Source: Gloeomargarita lithophora Alchichica-D10
Lineage (GTDB): Bacteria; Cyanobacteriota; Cyanobacteriia; Gloeomargaritales; Gloeomargaritaceae
Assembly (NCBI RefSeq): GCF_001870225.1
Contig: NZ_CP017675.1
Coordinates: 1,963,352 to 2,027,351, forward strand
Reading direction: 5' to 3'
Length of the DNA: 64,000 nt
Shown here one piece after another: positions 46,683 through 55,037 of the stretch. Below the pieces are notes generated by a model, which saw only the letters and a program-made list of their open reading frames with translations, was not told the DNA's origin and did no database searches. Numbering within the stretch: position 1 is the stretch's first letter; each line of letters opens with the position of its first letter. A program made the position numbers and the translations under genes.

Positions 46683-48683
46683 ATGGCAACAAACCAACCA
46701 GAAAAACTAACCGGCACTTCCCTGGACATATCCGCCGAGAACCGCGCCAACCTTAAAGTCCTATTTCCCACGGTGTTTACTGAAACCAGGAACGACAATG
46801 GAGAAATAGTCGACTCCATCGACTTTGAAAAACTAAAGGCCGAGCTGGGCACTTTTAGTGATGTCTTTGAATCCCGCCGGGAACGCTACGGCATGGACTG
46901 GCCGGGCAAGAAAGAAGCCCTTCGCCTGATCCAAACCCCAAGTTACGCCACATTGAAGCCCTGCCGTGATGAATCGGTCAATTTTGACAACACCGAAAAC
47001 CTTTTTATTGAAGGTGACAATCTGGAAGTGCTCAAGCTCTTGCAGAAAAGCTATTACGGCAAGGTCAAGATGATCTATATCGATCCACCGTACAACACGG
47101 GTAAAGAGTTTATCTACCCCGACAACTACACCGAAAGCCTGGACACTTATCTTGAATACGCCGGTCTGATTGATGGTGAAGGAAAAAAATTCAACACCAA
47201 CACCGCCAACGAAGGCCGTTTCCATACCAAATGGCTGAATATGATGTATCCACGGTTGTATTTGGCAAGGAATCTACTTAGGGATGATGGTGTTATTTTC
47301 ATAAGTATTAATGATCAAGAGCAAAAGAATCTAAAGGAAATCTGTAATGATATTTTTGGAGAAGATAACTATTTAACAACCTTGATTTGGGATAAAAATC
47401 ATAGCGCCCAAGCTGGAATATTCAAAGTATATCATGAATATGTATATGTCTATTCTAAAATTAAGTTAAATATTAGTACCCCGCAGTCGGAGGATAGTGA
47501 TGAATTTGAAGCTGGCGCAATGAAAAAAGAATCTTCACGTCATCCTCTTTCAAGGTTTGTTTTTCCAAAAGGTACTCGCTTTGATGCTCCAGATGGGTTT
47601 GAATTATCAAGTAATTGGGGAGATACAGAAAAGGTAATACTGCATAGCGGTCGTTTCATTGCACAAGCAGGAAAACTTTTAGAAGATGTTGAAATAGAGG
47701 CTGCTTTTACACAAGCAAATCAAATGAAGCAGTATTTTTATGGTAACAAGGATACATTAATTGATTCTCGAGGCCAAAGAATTCTTGAGTTCTATTTCAA
47801 TTCTACAGGAAAGCTTAAAATCAGCAAAGAAAGATCTGTTTTTACTCCTCCAACAATTGGTAGATGGGGAACTCAAGGTGATTGTTCTGAAGAGTTGGCT
47901 ACTTTGTTTGGATTAACTGCAGCACCGCTTGAAACACCAAAAAGTCCTAAAATGCTAAAGGATTTCTTGATTTGGTTTACAAAAGAAGATGATATAGTTT
48001 GTGATTTCTTCGCTGGTTCATCAACAACAGCACATTCTATTTTAGAACTAAATATGATAGACAATAGCGCCAGAAAGTTCATCCTTGTGCAACTTCCTGA
48101 GCCTTGTGCCGAAGATAGCGAAGCATTTAAAGCAGGGTATAAAACTATAGCCGATATTGGTAAAGAACGAATCCACCGAGTAATCAAAAAAATCAAGGAA
48201 GAACAGGCTGGAAATCTCGACCTTTCCGAATCCAGCAAGCAAGACCTTGGTTTCAAAGTCCTCAAACTCGACAAGTCTAACTTCCGCCAGTGGCAACAGC
48301 TCGATCCATCTACCCCGCCAGAAAAAGTGGAAGAGGAGCTTTTTAAACACATCGGTCATATTTCCGACAAAGCCACGCCGGAAGACCTGCTCTATGAAAT
48401 ACTTTTGAAAGCCGGATTCACCCCAACTGAAAAGATCGACACGAAAACCATTGCCGGTAAAAACGTTTTTTCGATTGCCGGAGGCGCGCTGCTTCTTTGT
48501 TTGGAAGCTGAAATCACCAAAGAACTCATCAATGCTGTTGCCGAGCTGGAACCCATGCAGTTTATCTGCCTTGATTCAGCTTTTCATGGTAACGACCAGC
48601 TCAAAGCAAACGCCGTGCAGACCTTTGCCGCCAGGAACATGCAGAAAGAAAAGCACAACCAGATTATCTTCAAGACAGTATAA
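46683..48683 (+). CDS. mod: Type III restriction-modification DNA methyltransferase (Mod)
   Basis: A 666-residue β-class N6-adenine (or N4-cytosine) methyltransferase. Motif IV is IDPPYNTGKEF (about residue 133) and motif I is DFFAGSSTTAH (about 440), with the target-recognition region between them (residues 230-420), which is visibly AT-richer at DNA level than the ends of the gene, as expected for exchangeable recognition domains. The C-terminal ~180 residues (LGFKVLKLDKSNFRQW ...) are typical of type III Mod. AAGGAG precedes the start. It works with the Res subunit encoded next. Confidence 0.95.
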   Translation: MATNQPEKLTGTSLDISAENRANLKVLFPTVFTETRNDNGEIVDSIDFEKLKAELGTFSDVFESRRERYGMDWPGKKEALRLIQTPSYATLKPCRDESVNFDNTENLFIEGDNLEVLKLLQKSYYGKVKMIYIDPPYNTGKEFIYPDNYTESLDTYLEYAGLIDGEGKKFNTNTANEGRFHTKWLNMMYPRLYLARNLLRDDGVIFISINDQEQKNLKEICNDIFGEDNYLTTLIWDKNHSAQAGIFKVYHEYVYVYSKIKLNISTPQSEDSDEFEAGAMKKESSRHPLSRFVFPKGTRFDAPDGFELSSNWGDTEKVILHSGRFIAQAGKLLEDVEIEAAFTQANQMKQYFYGNKDTLIDSRGQRILEFYFNSTGKLKISKERSVFTPPTIGRWGTQGDCSEELATLFGLTAAPLETPKSPKMLKDFLIWFTKEDDIVCDFFAGSSTTAHSILELNMIDNSARKFILVQLPEPCAEDSEAFKAGYKTIADIGKERIHRVIKKIKEEQAGNLDLSESSKQDLGFKVLKLDKSNFRQWQQLDPSTPPEKVEEELFKHIGHISDKATPEDLLYEILLKAGFTPTEKIDTKTIAGKNVFSIAGGALLLCLEAEITKELINAVAELEPMQFICLDSAFHGNDQLKANAVQTFAARNMQKEKHNQIIFKTV

Positions 48684-48695
48684 GGAGGCCAGACG

Positions 48696-51680
48696 ATGAA
48701 ACTGAAATTTGATTCCGGCCTCGACTACCAGCTTGAAGCCATAAAAAGCGTTACTGACCTCTTTGAAGGTTTACCTCAGCAATCAGCGGGTTTTCAGATT
48801 GATTTTGGTAAAACCGACGGCAGTATGTTTAATGAACTTGGTATCGGTAATAATCTTATTTTGTCCAAGGATCAACTACTCAAGAACCTTCATGCGGTTC
48901 AATCGCGCAGTAATGTACCCAAATCACGGATGCTTGTTGAAGCTGACAATCCGTATCAGTTTCCTAATTATTCCATCGAGATGGAAACAGGAACCGGTAA
49001 AACGTATGTCTATCTGAGAAGTATTTTTGAATTGAACCAGCTCTACGGTTTCAAGAAGTTCATTATCGTCGTGCCTTCCGTAGCTATCCGCGAGGGTGTG
49101 ACCAGTTCCATTAAGCTAATGCGTGAGCACTTCAAGGGCTTGTACAATAATGTTGCTTTTGACGATTTTGTGTATCAGTCTAAGGATTTAAGCCGTGTCC
49201 GCCAGTTTGCCGTCAACAACGAAGTGCAGATCATGGTCATCAATATCCAAGCTTTCCAGAAGGATGCCGGTGAAAATGTCGATTACAATGCGCTCACTGA
49301 TGAACAAAAGAAAAAGCTCAACGTCATTCATCAGGAACAGGATAAAATGTCTGGCCGCCGTCCCATTGAGTATGTTCAGGCTACCAATCCAATCCTGATT
49401 ATCGATGAACCCCAAAGCGTTGACAATACGCCGAAATCTCAAAAAGCCATTACTAACCTAAATCCGCTGTTCTGTCTGCGTTACTCGGCCACGCACACAA
49501 ATCCATACAATCTACTCTATCAACTTGATCCCATCCGCGCCTACGACCTGCGTTTAGTTAAACAGATAGAAGTGGTCGATGCCAGTAGCGGTCAAGACTA
49601 TAACCAGACCTTTGTTCGCCTTGATTCCGTGTTCTATCCCGCCAATTCCAAAACGCCCCAGGCTAAAGTGACCATTTTTGAGGACTCACCAACAGGCACC
49701 AAGGAAAAGCAGATAAAAATTAAACATGGTACTGATATTTCAAGTCAAACAAACCGCCCGGACTATGAGGGCTATCTGGTGACCAATATCAATGCCGAGC
49801 CTGATAATGAATATGTTGAATTCCAGAATGGCGTCAGCATAGAGCTTTTTCAGGAATCCGGGGGCATGGCCGATGAACGGATGAAAAGCCAGATTGAACA
49901 GACCGTTGAAGCCCATTTTGCTAAGGAAAAAAAGCTGAAAAGCAAGGGCATTAAAGTTCTTTCGCTGTTTTTTATTGATCATGTAAAGAGCTACCGCTCC
50001 TATGATGATGAAGGCATTCAACAAAAAGAGAAATTGGCCCAATGGTTTGAAGAAGCTTACACCACCATCAGCAATAAGCCCATGTACAAGGGACTTATCA
50101 CCCATTCCGCCGAAGATGTGCATGACGGCTATTTTTCCGCCGACAAGAAAAAAGGCAAGATTGTCGAACTTCTTGATACCAGCGGAAGCACCGCCAAGGA
50201 TGATGAAATCTACGAGCTTATCATGAGGGACAAGGAACGGCTTCTTGATCCGGTTGTTCCCCTGCGCTTTATTTTCAGCCATTCCGCTCTCAAGGAAGGC
50301 TGGGATAATCCCAATGTATTCCAGATTTGTACATTGCGTGAAATGGGCACCGACCGCGAACGCCGACAGACGATAGGGCGCGGCTTGCGCCTCCCCGTCA
50401 ATCAAGACGGAGATCGGGTTTATGATGAACAGATTAACCGCTTGACTGTTATCGCCAATGAAACCTTTGAAAGTTTTGCCAAGGGTTTGCAGTCCGATAT
50501 AGAAGCGGCTATTGACCCAAATGGTGGCTTCAAGTTTGGCCGTGTTCCCAAGATTGCCTTTACCCCACTCTTGAATCCCGAAGGTACAAATTATCTCACC
50601 CAGGAAGAATCAGAAGAAATATGGAGTTTGGTTGCCGAACAGGGCATTATTGACCGGAATGGCGATTTTACCGAGAAATTCCAGCCTGAAAAACCTGACT
50701 TTACCCTCAACCTGCCAGAACATTATGCCAGTCTTGAGGAACCGATCATTAATCGGATGCGAAAGTTCCTGCCTCGTGATTTTGTGAAAGATGCCCGTAA
50801 ACGGCAAGCAGTGAGTTATAACAAGCGTGTAGAACTGAATGCTGACTTTAAGGAACTCTGGGATAAAATCAGTCAAAAAACCAAGTATTCTGTTGAGTTT
50901 GAAACACCGAAATTGATCGAACTGGCTGCAAGTAAAATTAAAAGCATGGCCGAGATTAAGGCCGTTCAGATTGAGATAACCAAGCGCGATTTGGAAATTA
51001 AGGAATCCGGTCTTGAAGGCGGCCGCATTACCAGTAACCGCACCCACATTGTTACAAACGAACAGCCTTTACCGGATATTCTGGCCTTCCTCCAACGAGA
51101 AACAGAATTGACCCGTGGGACATTAGTAGAAATCATCAAGGCATCGAAAAGGTTGAAAGACTTTTCCAATAATCCTCAAGCCTACATGACCGAAGTCGCC
51201 AAGTTGATAAACCGGGCTCTCCATGAATTAATTATCGACGGAATAAAGTACGAGCCAATCCCCGGACAGTTCTATGAAATGCGTTTATTTGAGATTCAAG
51301 AAGTTGAAGAATACCTCACACGCCTCTATCATGTACAAAGTAAAGACAACCGCACTCCCTTTGATTACATCGCCTATGAAAGCGGCACCGAAGAAGAAGT
51401 TGCAAAACTCCTGGACGGAGACGATAAGGTTAAGTTCTTTTGCAAATTGCCCCGGTGGTTCAAAGTCGCCACTCCTTTAGGTGATTACAATCCTGACTGG
51501 GCTGTCGTTGTAGAAGATTCCCATAAACTCTATTTGGTACGCGAAACAAAATCAACGCTGGATCGGGATAAACGACGCGAAAGTGAAAATAAGAAAGTTG
51601 ATTGCGGTAAAGCTCATTTCAAGGCAATTGGCGTGAATTTTAAGGATGCAACTACAATTCATGAGGTACTACAGCCGTAA
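48696..51680 (+). CDS. res: Type III restriction enzyme subunit (Res)
   Basis: A 994-residue Res protein. SF2 ATPase with Walker A METGTGKTYVYL (about residue 94), IIDEPQSVDNT as the DEAD-like box (about 235), motif VI TIGRGLRLPVNQ (about 568), and a C-terminal PD-(D/E)XK nuclease: GDYNPDWAVVV ... LYLVRETKST (about residues 928-953). It translocates or slides between two head-to-head unmethylated sites and cuts. GGAGG lies 8 bp upstream. All motifs look intact, so the system is probably functional. Confidence 0.95.
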   Translation: MKLKFDSGLDYQLEAIKSVTDLFEGLPQQSAGFQIDFGKTDGSMFNELGIGNNLILSKDQLLKNLHAVQSRSNVPKSRMLVEADNPYQFPNYSIEMETGTGKTYVYLRSIFELNQLYGFKKFIIVVPSVAIREGVTSSIKLMREHFKGLYNNVAFDDFVYQSKDLSRVRQFAVNNEVQIMVINIQAFQKDAGENVDYNALTDEQKKKLNVIHQEQDKMSGRRPIEYVQATNPILIIDEPQSVDNTPKSQKAITNLNPLFCLRYSATHTNPYNLLYQLDPIRAYDLRLVKQIEVVDASSGQDYNQTFVRLDSVFYPANSKTPQAKVTIFEDSPTGTKEKQIKIKHGTDISSQTNRPDYEGYLVTNINAEPDNEYVEFQNGVSIELFQESGGMADERMKSQIEQTVEAHFAKEKKLKSKGIKVLSLFFIDHVKSYRSYDDEGIQQKEKLAQWFEEAYTTISNKPMYKGLITHSAEDVHDGYFSADKKKGKIVELLDTSGSTAKDDEIYELIMRDKERLLDPVVPLRFIFSHSALKEGWDNPNVFQICTLREMGTDRERRQTIGRGLRLPVNQDGDRVYDEQINRLTVIANETFESFAKGLQSDIEAAIDPNGGFKFGRVPKIAFTPLLNPEGTNYLTQEESEEIWSLVAEQGIIDRNGDFTEKFQPEKPDFTLNLPEHYASLEEPIINRMRKFLPRDFVKDARKRQAVSYNKRVELNADFKELWDKISQKTKYSVEFETPKLIELAASKIKSMAEIKAVQIEITKRDLEIKESGLEGGRITSNRTHIVTNEQPLPDILAFLQRETELTRGTLVEIIKASKRLKDFSNNPQAYMTEVAKLINRALHELIIDGIKYEPIPGQFYEMRLFEIQEVEEYLTRLYHVQSKDNRTPFDYIAYESGTEEEVAKLLDGDDKVKFFCKLPRWFKVATPLGDYNPDWAVVVEDSHKLYLVRETKSTLDRDKRRESENKKVDCGKAHFKAIGVNFKDATTIHEVLQP

Positions 51681-51749
51681 CGAAGACCGGCTACGCACAT
51701 CGTGTGCTACGGCAGGACGTATAACTTGATAAAAAGGATGTGAAAGGAA

Positions 51750-52313
51750 ATGTTTAATTTTTTATATAGGTTATTTTTGACTTTAAATTCAACATCCTTG
51801 ATTATCGTTGTTTTCCTTGTAAAAGAAAAAATTAATATTCCATGGCCAGCTCAATTGTCTTTTTTGCCTTACTATACAGCCTATATTATCTATTTCTTGG
51901 TACCGGTCTTTCTTACACTTATCAGTTTGTTGCTTTCAAATCTATTAGACTCTGACAGTCTTGAAAAAGAAGATGATGGAAAGGGTACTTCTAAAATTAT
52001 GGAGGTAGAACAAGCAAACAATGCTTTTTTGCCAAGCTATTTGGGTTATTTCTTTGTTGCTTTAAGTGTGCCATATTTTGAAACATTAGTCTTTGTCTTT
52101 ATTCTGCTTTTCATTTTTACATATTTTTCTCAAACGCTGTATTTCAATCCACTGTTCTTAATCTTAAAATATCAATTCTATTACCTAACAACAACAAACA
52201 ATATCAAAATATTTTTGATAACGAAGAAAGAACTAAAAGACCCGAAAGATATTGATCTTCCCAAATTGAAGAGGATTAATAATTTCACTTTTATTGATAA
52301 GGGAGGGCGTTGA
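51750..52313 (+). CDS. Small four-helix membrane protein, KwaA-like
   Basis: A 187-residue protein with four hydrophobic segments (about 4-24, 42-66, 96-110 and 111-128), a charged loop LEKEDDGKGTSKIMEVEQ between the second and third, and a ~50-residue cytoplasmic tail. Size, topology and translational coupling to the next gene match KwaA of the Kiwa anti-phage system, in which KwaA forms a membrane complex and KwaB (DUF4868) is the DNA-binding partner. Sequence similarity cannot be checked here, so the name rests on architecture and context. AAGGA precedes the start. Confidence 0.5.
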   Translation: MFNFLYRLFLTLNSTSLIIVVFLVKEKINIPWPAQLSFLPYYTAYIIYFLVPVFLTLISLLLSNLLDSDSLEKEDDGKGTSKIMEVEQANNAFLPSYLGYFFVALSVPYFETLVFVFILLFIFTYFSQTLYFNPLFLILKYQFYYLTTTNNIKIFLITKKELKDPKDIDLPKLKRINNFTFIDKGGR

Positions 52314-52315
52314 TT

Positions 52316-53140
52316 ATGAATCATCTTGTTGTAAAAACCAAAGGCCGTGACGGTAAAATATTTAAAGTATTTTCTGACAAACAAGTTTATGAATTACCAA
52401 CTGATTTAGATAATCCAAAGCCATACAATTCTGACTATAAACTTGAAGATGATGAATGGTTTTATATACCGGAATTCTCAAAAACAAGTTTCTGCATTGA
52501 CTTCTTAAAAAAGAAATTTATATCAACTGACTATGCACAAATGTCAGATGTAAAGATTGAGAATCTTCATTATCTATGTTCTTATCAGACAGGTGTTTAC
52601 TTTTTTCAAAACGTTACACCCTCGTTAATAATCAAAAAGAAATGGTTTAAATTCACAGACTCGCCGGTTTTAGAAGACAATGCTCCAATAATTACTATTA
52701 ATGATCGAGCAGATGCAATATATATAAAATCGACAGATACACTTTATTTTAAGAAACTAGCGGCAATCACAACAATATTTAAAGGGATAATTGAACTATA
52801 CAAAGAAGCTACACAGGCAGAAACAGAAGATTTCCTAAAAAGCTCATTTATCCATATCGAAAATGACTATGATTCATCAAAAGTTAAAACTGCTAATCGT
52901 AAACGGATTGCACTGGCTATGGAAACATTCAAAAACTTCAGTGCAACACAAAAAAAGACCATATTTGATTATATTAAAGAATATTGTAAAGCCCTTCCGT
53001 TTGATGCAAAAAAAATGATGTTTACAATAACCGGAGAGGAAGATTTGAAAGATCTTCTTTGGGGGATTGAGCAACGGTATTACACGACTCCAATTGGTAA
53101 TGAAAAGATGGTTGCCAATTCTGTATCCAAAATAGATTAA
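52316..53140 (+). CDS. DUF4868-like protein, KwaB-like
   Basis: A 274-residue soluble protein. The central and C-terminal parts show the DUF4868/KwaB layout: DAIYIKSTDTLYFKKLAAITTIFKGIIELYKEAT, FLKSSFIHIEN, VKTANRKRIALAMETFKNF, IFDYIKEYCKALPFDAKKMMFTITGEEDLKDLL, ending RYYTTPIGNEKMVANSVSKID. KwaB is the cytoplasmic subunit of Kiwa. ATG 52316 is chosen because GGGAGG lies 9 bp upstream; it follows the KwaA-like stop by 2 bp. Recognised from memory of the family pattern only. Confidence 0.55.
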   Translation: MNHLVVKTKGRDGKIFKVFSDKQVYELPTDLDNPKPYNSDYKLEDDEWFYIPEFSKTSFCIDFLKKKFISTDYAQMSDVKIENLHYLCSYQTGVYFFQNVTPSLIIKKKWFKFTDSPVLEDNAPIITINDRADAIYIKSTDTLYFKKLAAITTIFKGIIELYKEATQAETEDFLKSSFIHIENDYDSSKVKTANRKRIALAMETFKNFSATQKKTIFDYIKEYCKALPFDAKKMMFTITGEEDLKDLLWGIEQRYYTTPIGNEKMVANSVSKID

Positions 53141-53146
53141 AGAAGA

Positions 53147-53174
53147 CCCGCCTACGCCGTCCTGGCTTCGGCGG
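53147..53174 (+). terminator. Hairpin after the KwaB-like gene
   Basis: CCCGCC and GGCGGG flank a 16-base interior, 7 bp after the stop codon. No T-run follows, so factor-independent termination is not assured; it could also be a REP-like sequence. Confidence 0.4.
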
Positions 53175-53213
53175 GAAGAGGGGCGCGCAAGAGAAATTGA
53201 AGAAGGAAGAGAC

Positions 53214-53332
53214 ATCCAACAACCAGTTCAACCTGACAATTCCTGTTGTCATGGTTTGTGCTTGTCGCTTCGCTCGGCACAAAACACGCCAAGCCCTTCG
53301 GGCCGGAATTGCAGGTTAACTGAATGTTATGT
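53214..53332 (+). other. attC-like integron recombination site 1
   Basis: A 119-bp imperfect palindrome with full attC layout. R'' box ATCCAAC (53214-53220, RYYYAAC). L'' CAGTTCAACCTGACAATTCC pairs with L' GGAATTGCAGGTTAACTG leaving two unpaired bases, C at 53229 and A at 53236, six bp apart, on the L'' side. R' box is GTTATGT (53326-53332). The loop has its own small stem (GCCCTTCGGGC). Extrahelical bases with this placement are the strand-selection signal of integron attC sites. Confidence 0.82.
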
Positions 53333-53390
53333 GCAAGAAAGGGAGGAAATAATCTACAATAGATTACGCAGATTTTTAGCTCCTGAAATC

Positions 53391-53606
53391 ATGAAGACTT
53401 TAACAGCAATTGTTGAGAAAGCAGAAGAGGGTGGGTACTTTGCAATTTGTCCAGAGATTAAAGGAGCAAATGGACAAGGCGAAACAATTGAAGAATGTTG
53501 CGAAGACTTGAAGCTGGCAATACAACTTATTTTTGAAGAGCTAAGAGAGCAAGCAATTTCTCAGGCTTCTTCAAATTTCATCTGTCAAGAAATTGTATTT
53601 TCATGA
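53391..53606 (+). CDS. hicB: HicB-family antitoxin in an integron-like cassette
   Basis: A 71-residue HicB protein: MKTLTAIVEKAEEGGYFAICPEIKGANGQGETIEECCEDLKLAIQLIFEEL, the classical HicB core strand and helix. The start at 53391 is set by the family N-terminus. Its stop overlaps the hicA start (ATGA, 53603-53606). The pair lies between attC-like sites 1 and 2, and toxin-antitoxin pairs are frequent passengers that stabilise integron cassette arrays. It is not closely similar to the HicB at position 124. Confidence 0.88.
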   Translation: MKTLTAIVEKAEEGGYFAICPEIKGANGQGETIEECCEDLKLAIQLIFEELREQAISQASSNFICQEIVFS

Positions 53607-53788
53607 AAAGAGGAGATTTAATTAGACACCTAAGAGAGTGTGGTTGCATCCTAAAAAGAGAAGGGGGAGCACACTCTTTATGGGTAAATCCAGCAACTGG
53701 AGAAATGGAAGCGATACCTAGGCATAACGAAATAAAAAATCAACTTGCCAAGAAAATTTGCAAGGGGCTGTCTATCACCGATCCCTAA
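53603..53788 (+). CDS. hicA: HicA-family mRNA interferase toxin in an integron-like cassette
   Basis: A 61-residue HicA: KRGDLIRHLRECGCILKREGGAHSLWVNPATGEMEAIPRHNEIKNQLAKKICKGL. The catalytic His lies in GGAHSLW (about residue 24), and the IPRHNEI strand-helix is typical. It ends 5 bp before the R'' box of attC-like site 2, the tight packing seen in integron cassettes. Confidence 0.9.
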   Translation: MKRGDLIRHLRECGCILKREGGAHSLWVNPATGEMEAIPRHNEIKNQLAKKICKGLSITDP

Positions 53789-53793
53789 AATGC

Positions 53794-53879
53794 ACATAAC
53801 AAATCACTGCACCCGACCGTATGTTAAAGTATTTGTGTCATCTAAAGTCAGTGACGGCGGGTGAGTTCAACCGCTATGC
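53794..53879 (+). other. attC-like integron recombination site 2
   Basis: An 86-bp site. R'' ACATAAC (53794-53800) is the exact complement of the R' of site 1 extended to GTTATGTGC, as required if both belong to one cassette. ACTGCACCCGACCGT pairs with ACGGCGGGTGAGT leaving G 53809 and A 53816 unpaired, again six bp apart. R' is GCTATGC (53873-53879), one mismatch from GTTATGC. Confidence 0.82.
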
Positions 53880-53910
53880 TCTTAAGTCATCATACTAAGC
53901 CTTTTCAAAT

Positions 53911-54624
53911 ATGTTTAATCCTAAATCTTTGTTTACTCTTCAGAAGTTAAAATATCAACTTGAAATAGACAAGGATATTTTAAGCCCGTATATTGAGCCT
54001 GAAGAGATACTCAAAAGAGCTAAATCCAAAGTTCCAACTTCTCCAATTCCGACTGTTAGTGGATTTTCTTCATGGGTTTATAATTTGTACAACACAACAA
54101 ATTCAGCCTCTTTGAGAGTTGGTAAAGATATTGAGAAGAAGATCGAACTATCAAGAAAAAATTGGATAAAGAAATTGCCTAAAAGATATAACAACTTGGA
54201 TGCTTATAGCGGATTTCGCTTGATCTTTGCTGATCCTTTGGATGGGTCAATATCTCCCTTGTCATCGTCTAAATTGTCTGTTAGTGGAGAAAGATTAAGA
54301 GGACTGCCTGATTTGGTATTGGAACACAACTCAGGCAAAGCTAGAAATATTACAATTATTGAGAGAAAAGTGACGAAAACAGACCGTAACAGAATTCATG
54401 CCTTTGGATGGCCTAATCTAGAAGTACAGCTTTGGTGTTATGGTTGGATGGATGAATGGTGTGAAGCAAATGAAGTTTTTTTGATTGGACAAATTTGGTG
54501 GACTAATGGAGTAAATTTTGTGGAAATCAATGATATTGTTCCAAGGTGGCAAAGAAGTGAGTCTGACTTTCACAATAGATGCCTTGAATTGTTTGAAATT
54601 TATGGAGGGAAATGGATAATATGA
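53911..54624 (+). CDS. Putative PD-(D/E)XK nuclease-fold protein in an integron-like cassette
   Basis: A 237-residue protein I cannot place in a named family. It has a nuclease-like core: GLPDLVLEHN (P133-D134), strand NITIIERKVTK (E151-x-K153) and the following LEVQLWCYGW helix with Gln, i.e. PD...ExK. VGKDIEKKIE near residue 73 could give the helix glutamate of the fold. This suggests an endonuclease, perhaps a defence effector, but is inference from the motif. No methylase or partner is in the same cassette. It lies between attC-like sites 2 and 3 and is clearly AT-richer than the native genes. Confidence 0.6.
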   Translation: MFNPKSLFTLQKLKYQLEIDKDILSPYIEPEEILKRAKSKVPTSPIPTVSGFSSWVYNLYNTTNSASLRVGKDIEKKIELSRKNWIKKLPKRYNNLDAYSGFRLIFADPLDGSISPLSSSKLSVSGERLRGLPDLVLEHNSGKARNITIIERKVTKTDRNRIHAFGWPNLEVQLWCYGWMDEWCEANEVFLIGQIWWTNGVNFVEINDIVPRWQRSESDFHNRCLELFEIYGGKWII

Positions 54625-54710
54625 GCATAACAGATCACTGCACCCGACCGTATGCTAAATTATCTTCATCATTCAAAGTTAGTGACGGTGGGTGAGCTTA
54701 GTCGTCAGGT
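54625..54710 (+). other. attC-like integron recombination site 3
   Basis: An 86-bp site closely similar to site 2. R'' GCATAAC (54625-54631) complements the cassette's own start (R' of site 2, one mismatch). ACTGCACCCGACCGT pairs with ACGGTGGGTGAGC leaving G 54640 and one base near 54646 unpaired. R' is GTCAGGT (54704-54710), one mismatch from GTTRRRY. Confidence 0.78.
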
Positions 54711-54818
54711 TTCTCAAGCTGTCTGTGAGGACATTCTTGAAGATGGTTGGTTGAGACAATTAGCATCCAGATTGAGATCAGCAAAATACAATGGGCTGAA
54801 TTTACTCTAAGCAACTGC

Positions 54819-55037
54819 ATGGTAAAAGTATATTTAGACACCAGTGCTTATAACCGCCCTTTTGACGATCAAACCCAGCCCAAGATTTTCCTCGAATCGC
54901 AAGCCATTGCCATCATTTTGCAAATGGTGGAGACGCAGATAGTTGAGGTAGTCAGTTCCTCAGTATTGGAATACGAAAACAGTCGCAACCCCTATTCCAT
55001 CAAGCAGGAAGCCATGAATCGCTATCTTCAAATATAG
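54819..55037 (+). pseudogene. PIN-domain protein, 5' fragment
   Basis: A 72-codon fragment of a PIN-domain toxin-like protein: MVKVYLDTSAYNRPFDDQTQP carries the first catalytic Asp (D7), and SSVLEYENSRNP the conserved Glu, but the frame stops at 55037 inside a MITE-like element, so the C-terminal acidic residues and roughly half the domain are missing. Joining the flanks across the element does not restore a PIN C-terminus, so the 3' part has been lost rather than merely interrupted. Confidence 0.75.

Noticed and set aside
43830..51680. DISARM or BREX system
   Set aside because: No drmA/drmB/drmC, pglX, pglZ or brx genes are present; mod and res have full type III motifs.
51681..51735. GCACATCGTGTGC hairpin and GTATAAC after res as another attC site
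   Set aside because: The arms are too short, there are no unpaired-base features, and no matching R'' box was found.
53147..53174. CCCGCC/GGCGGG hairpin as part of attC-like site 1
   Set aside because: It lies outside the R'' box and does not pair with the site arms.
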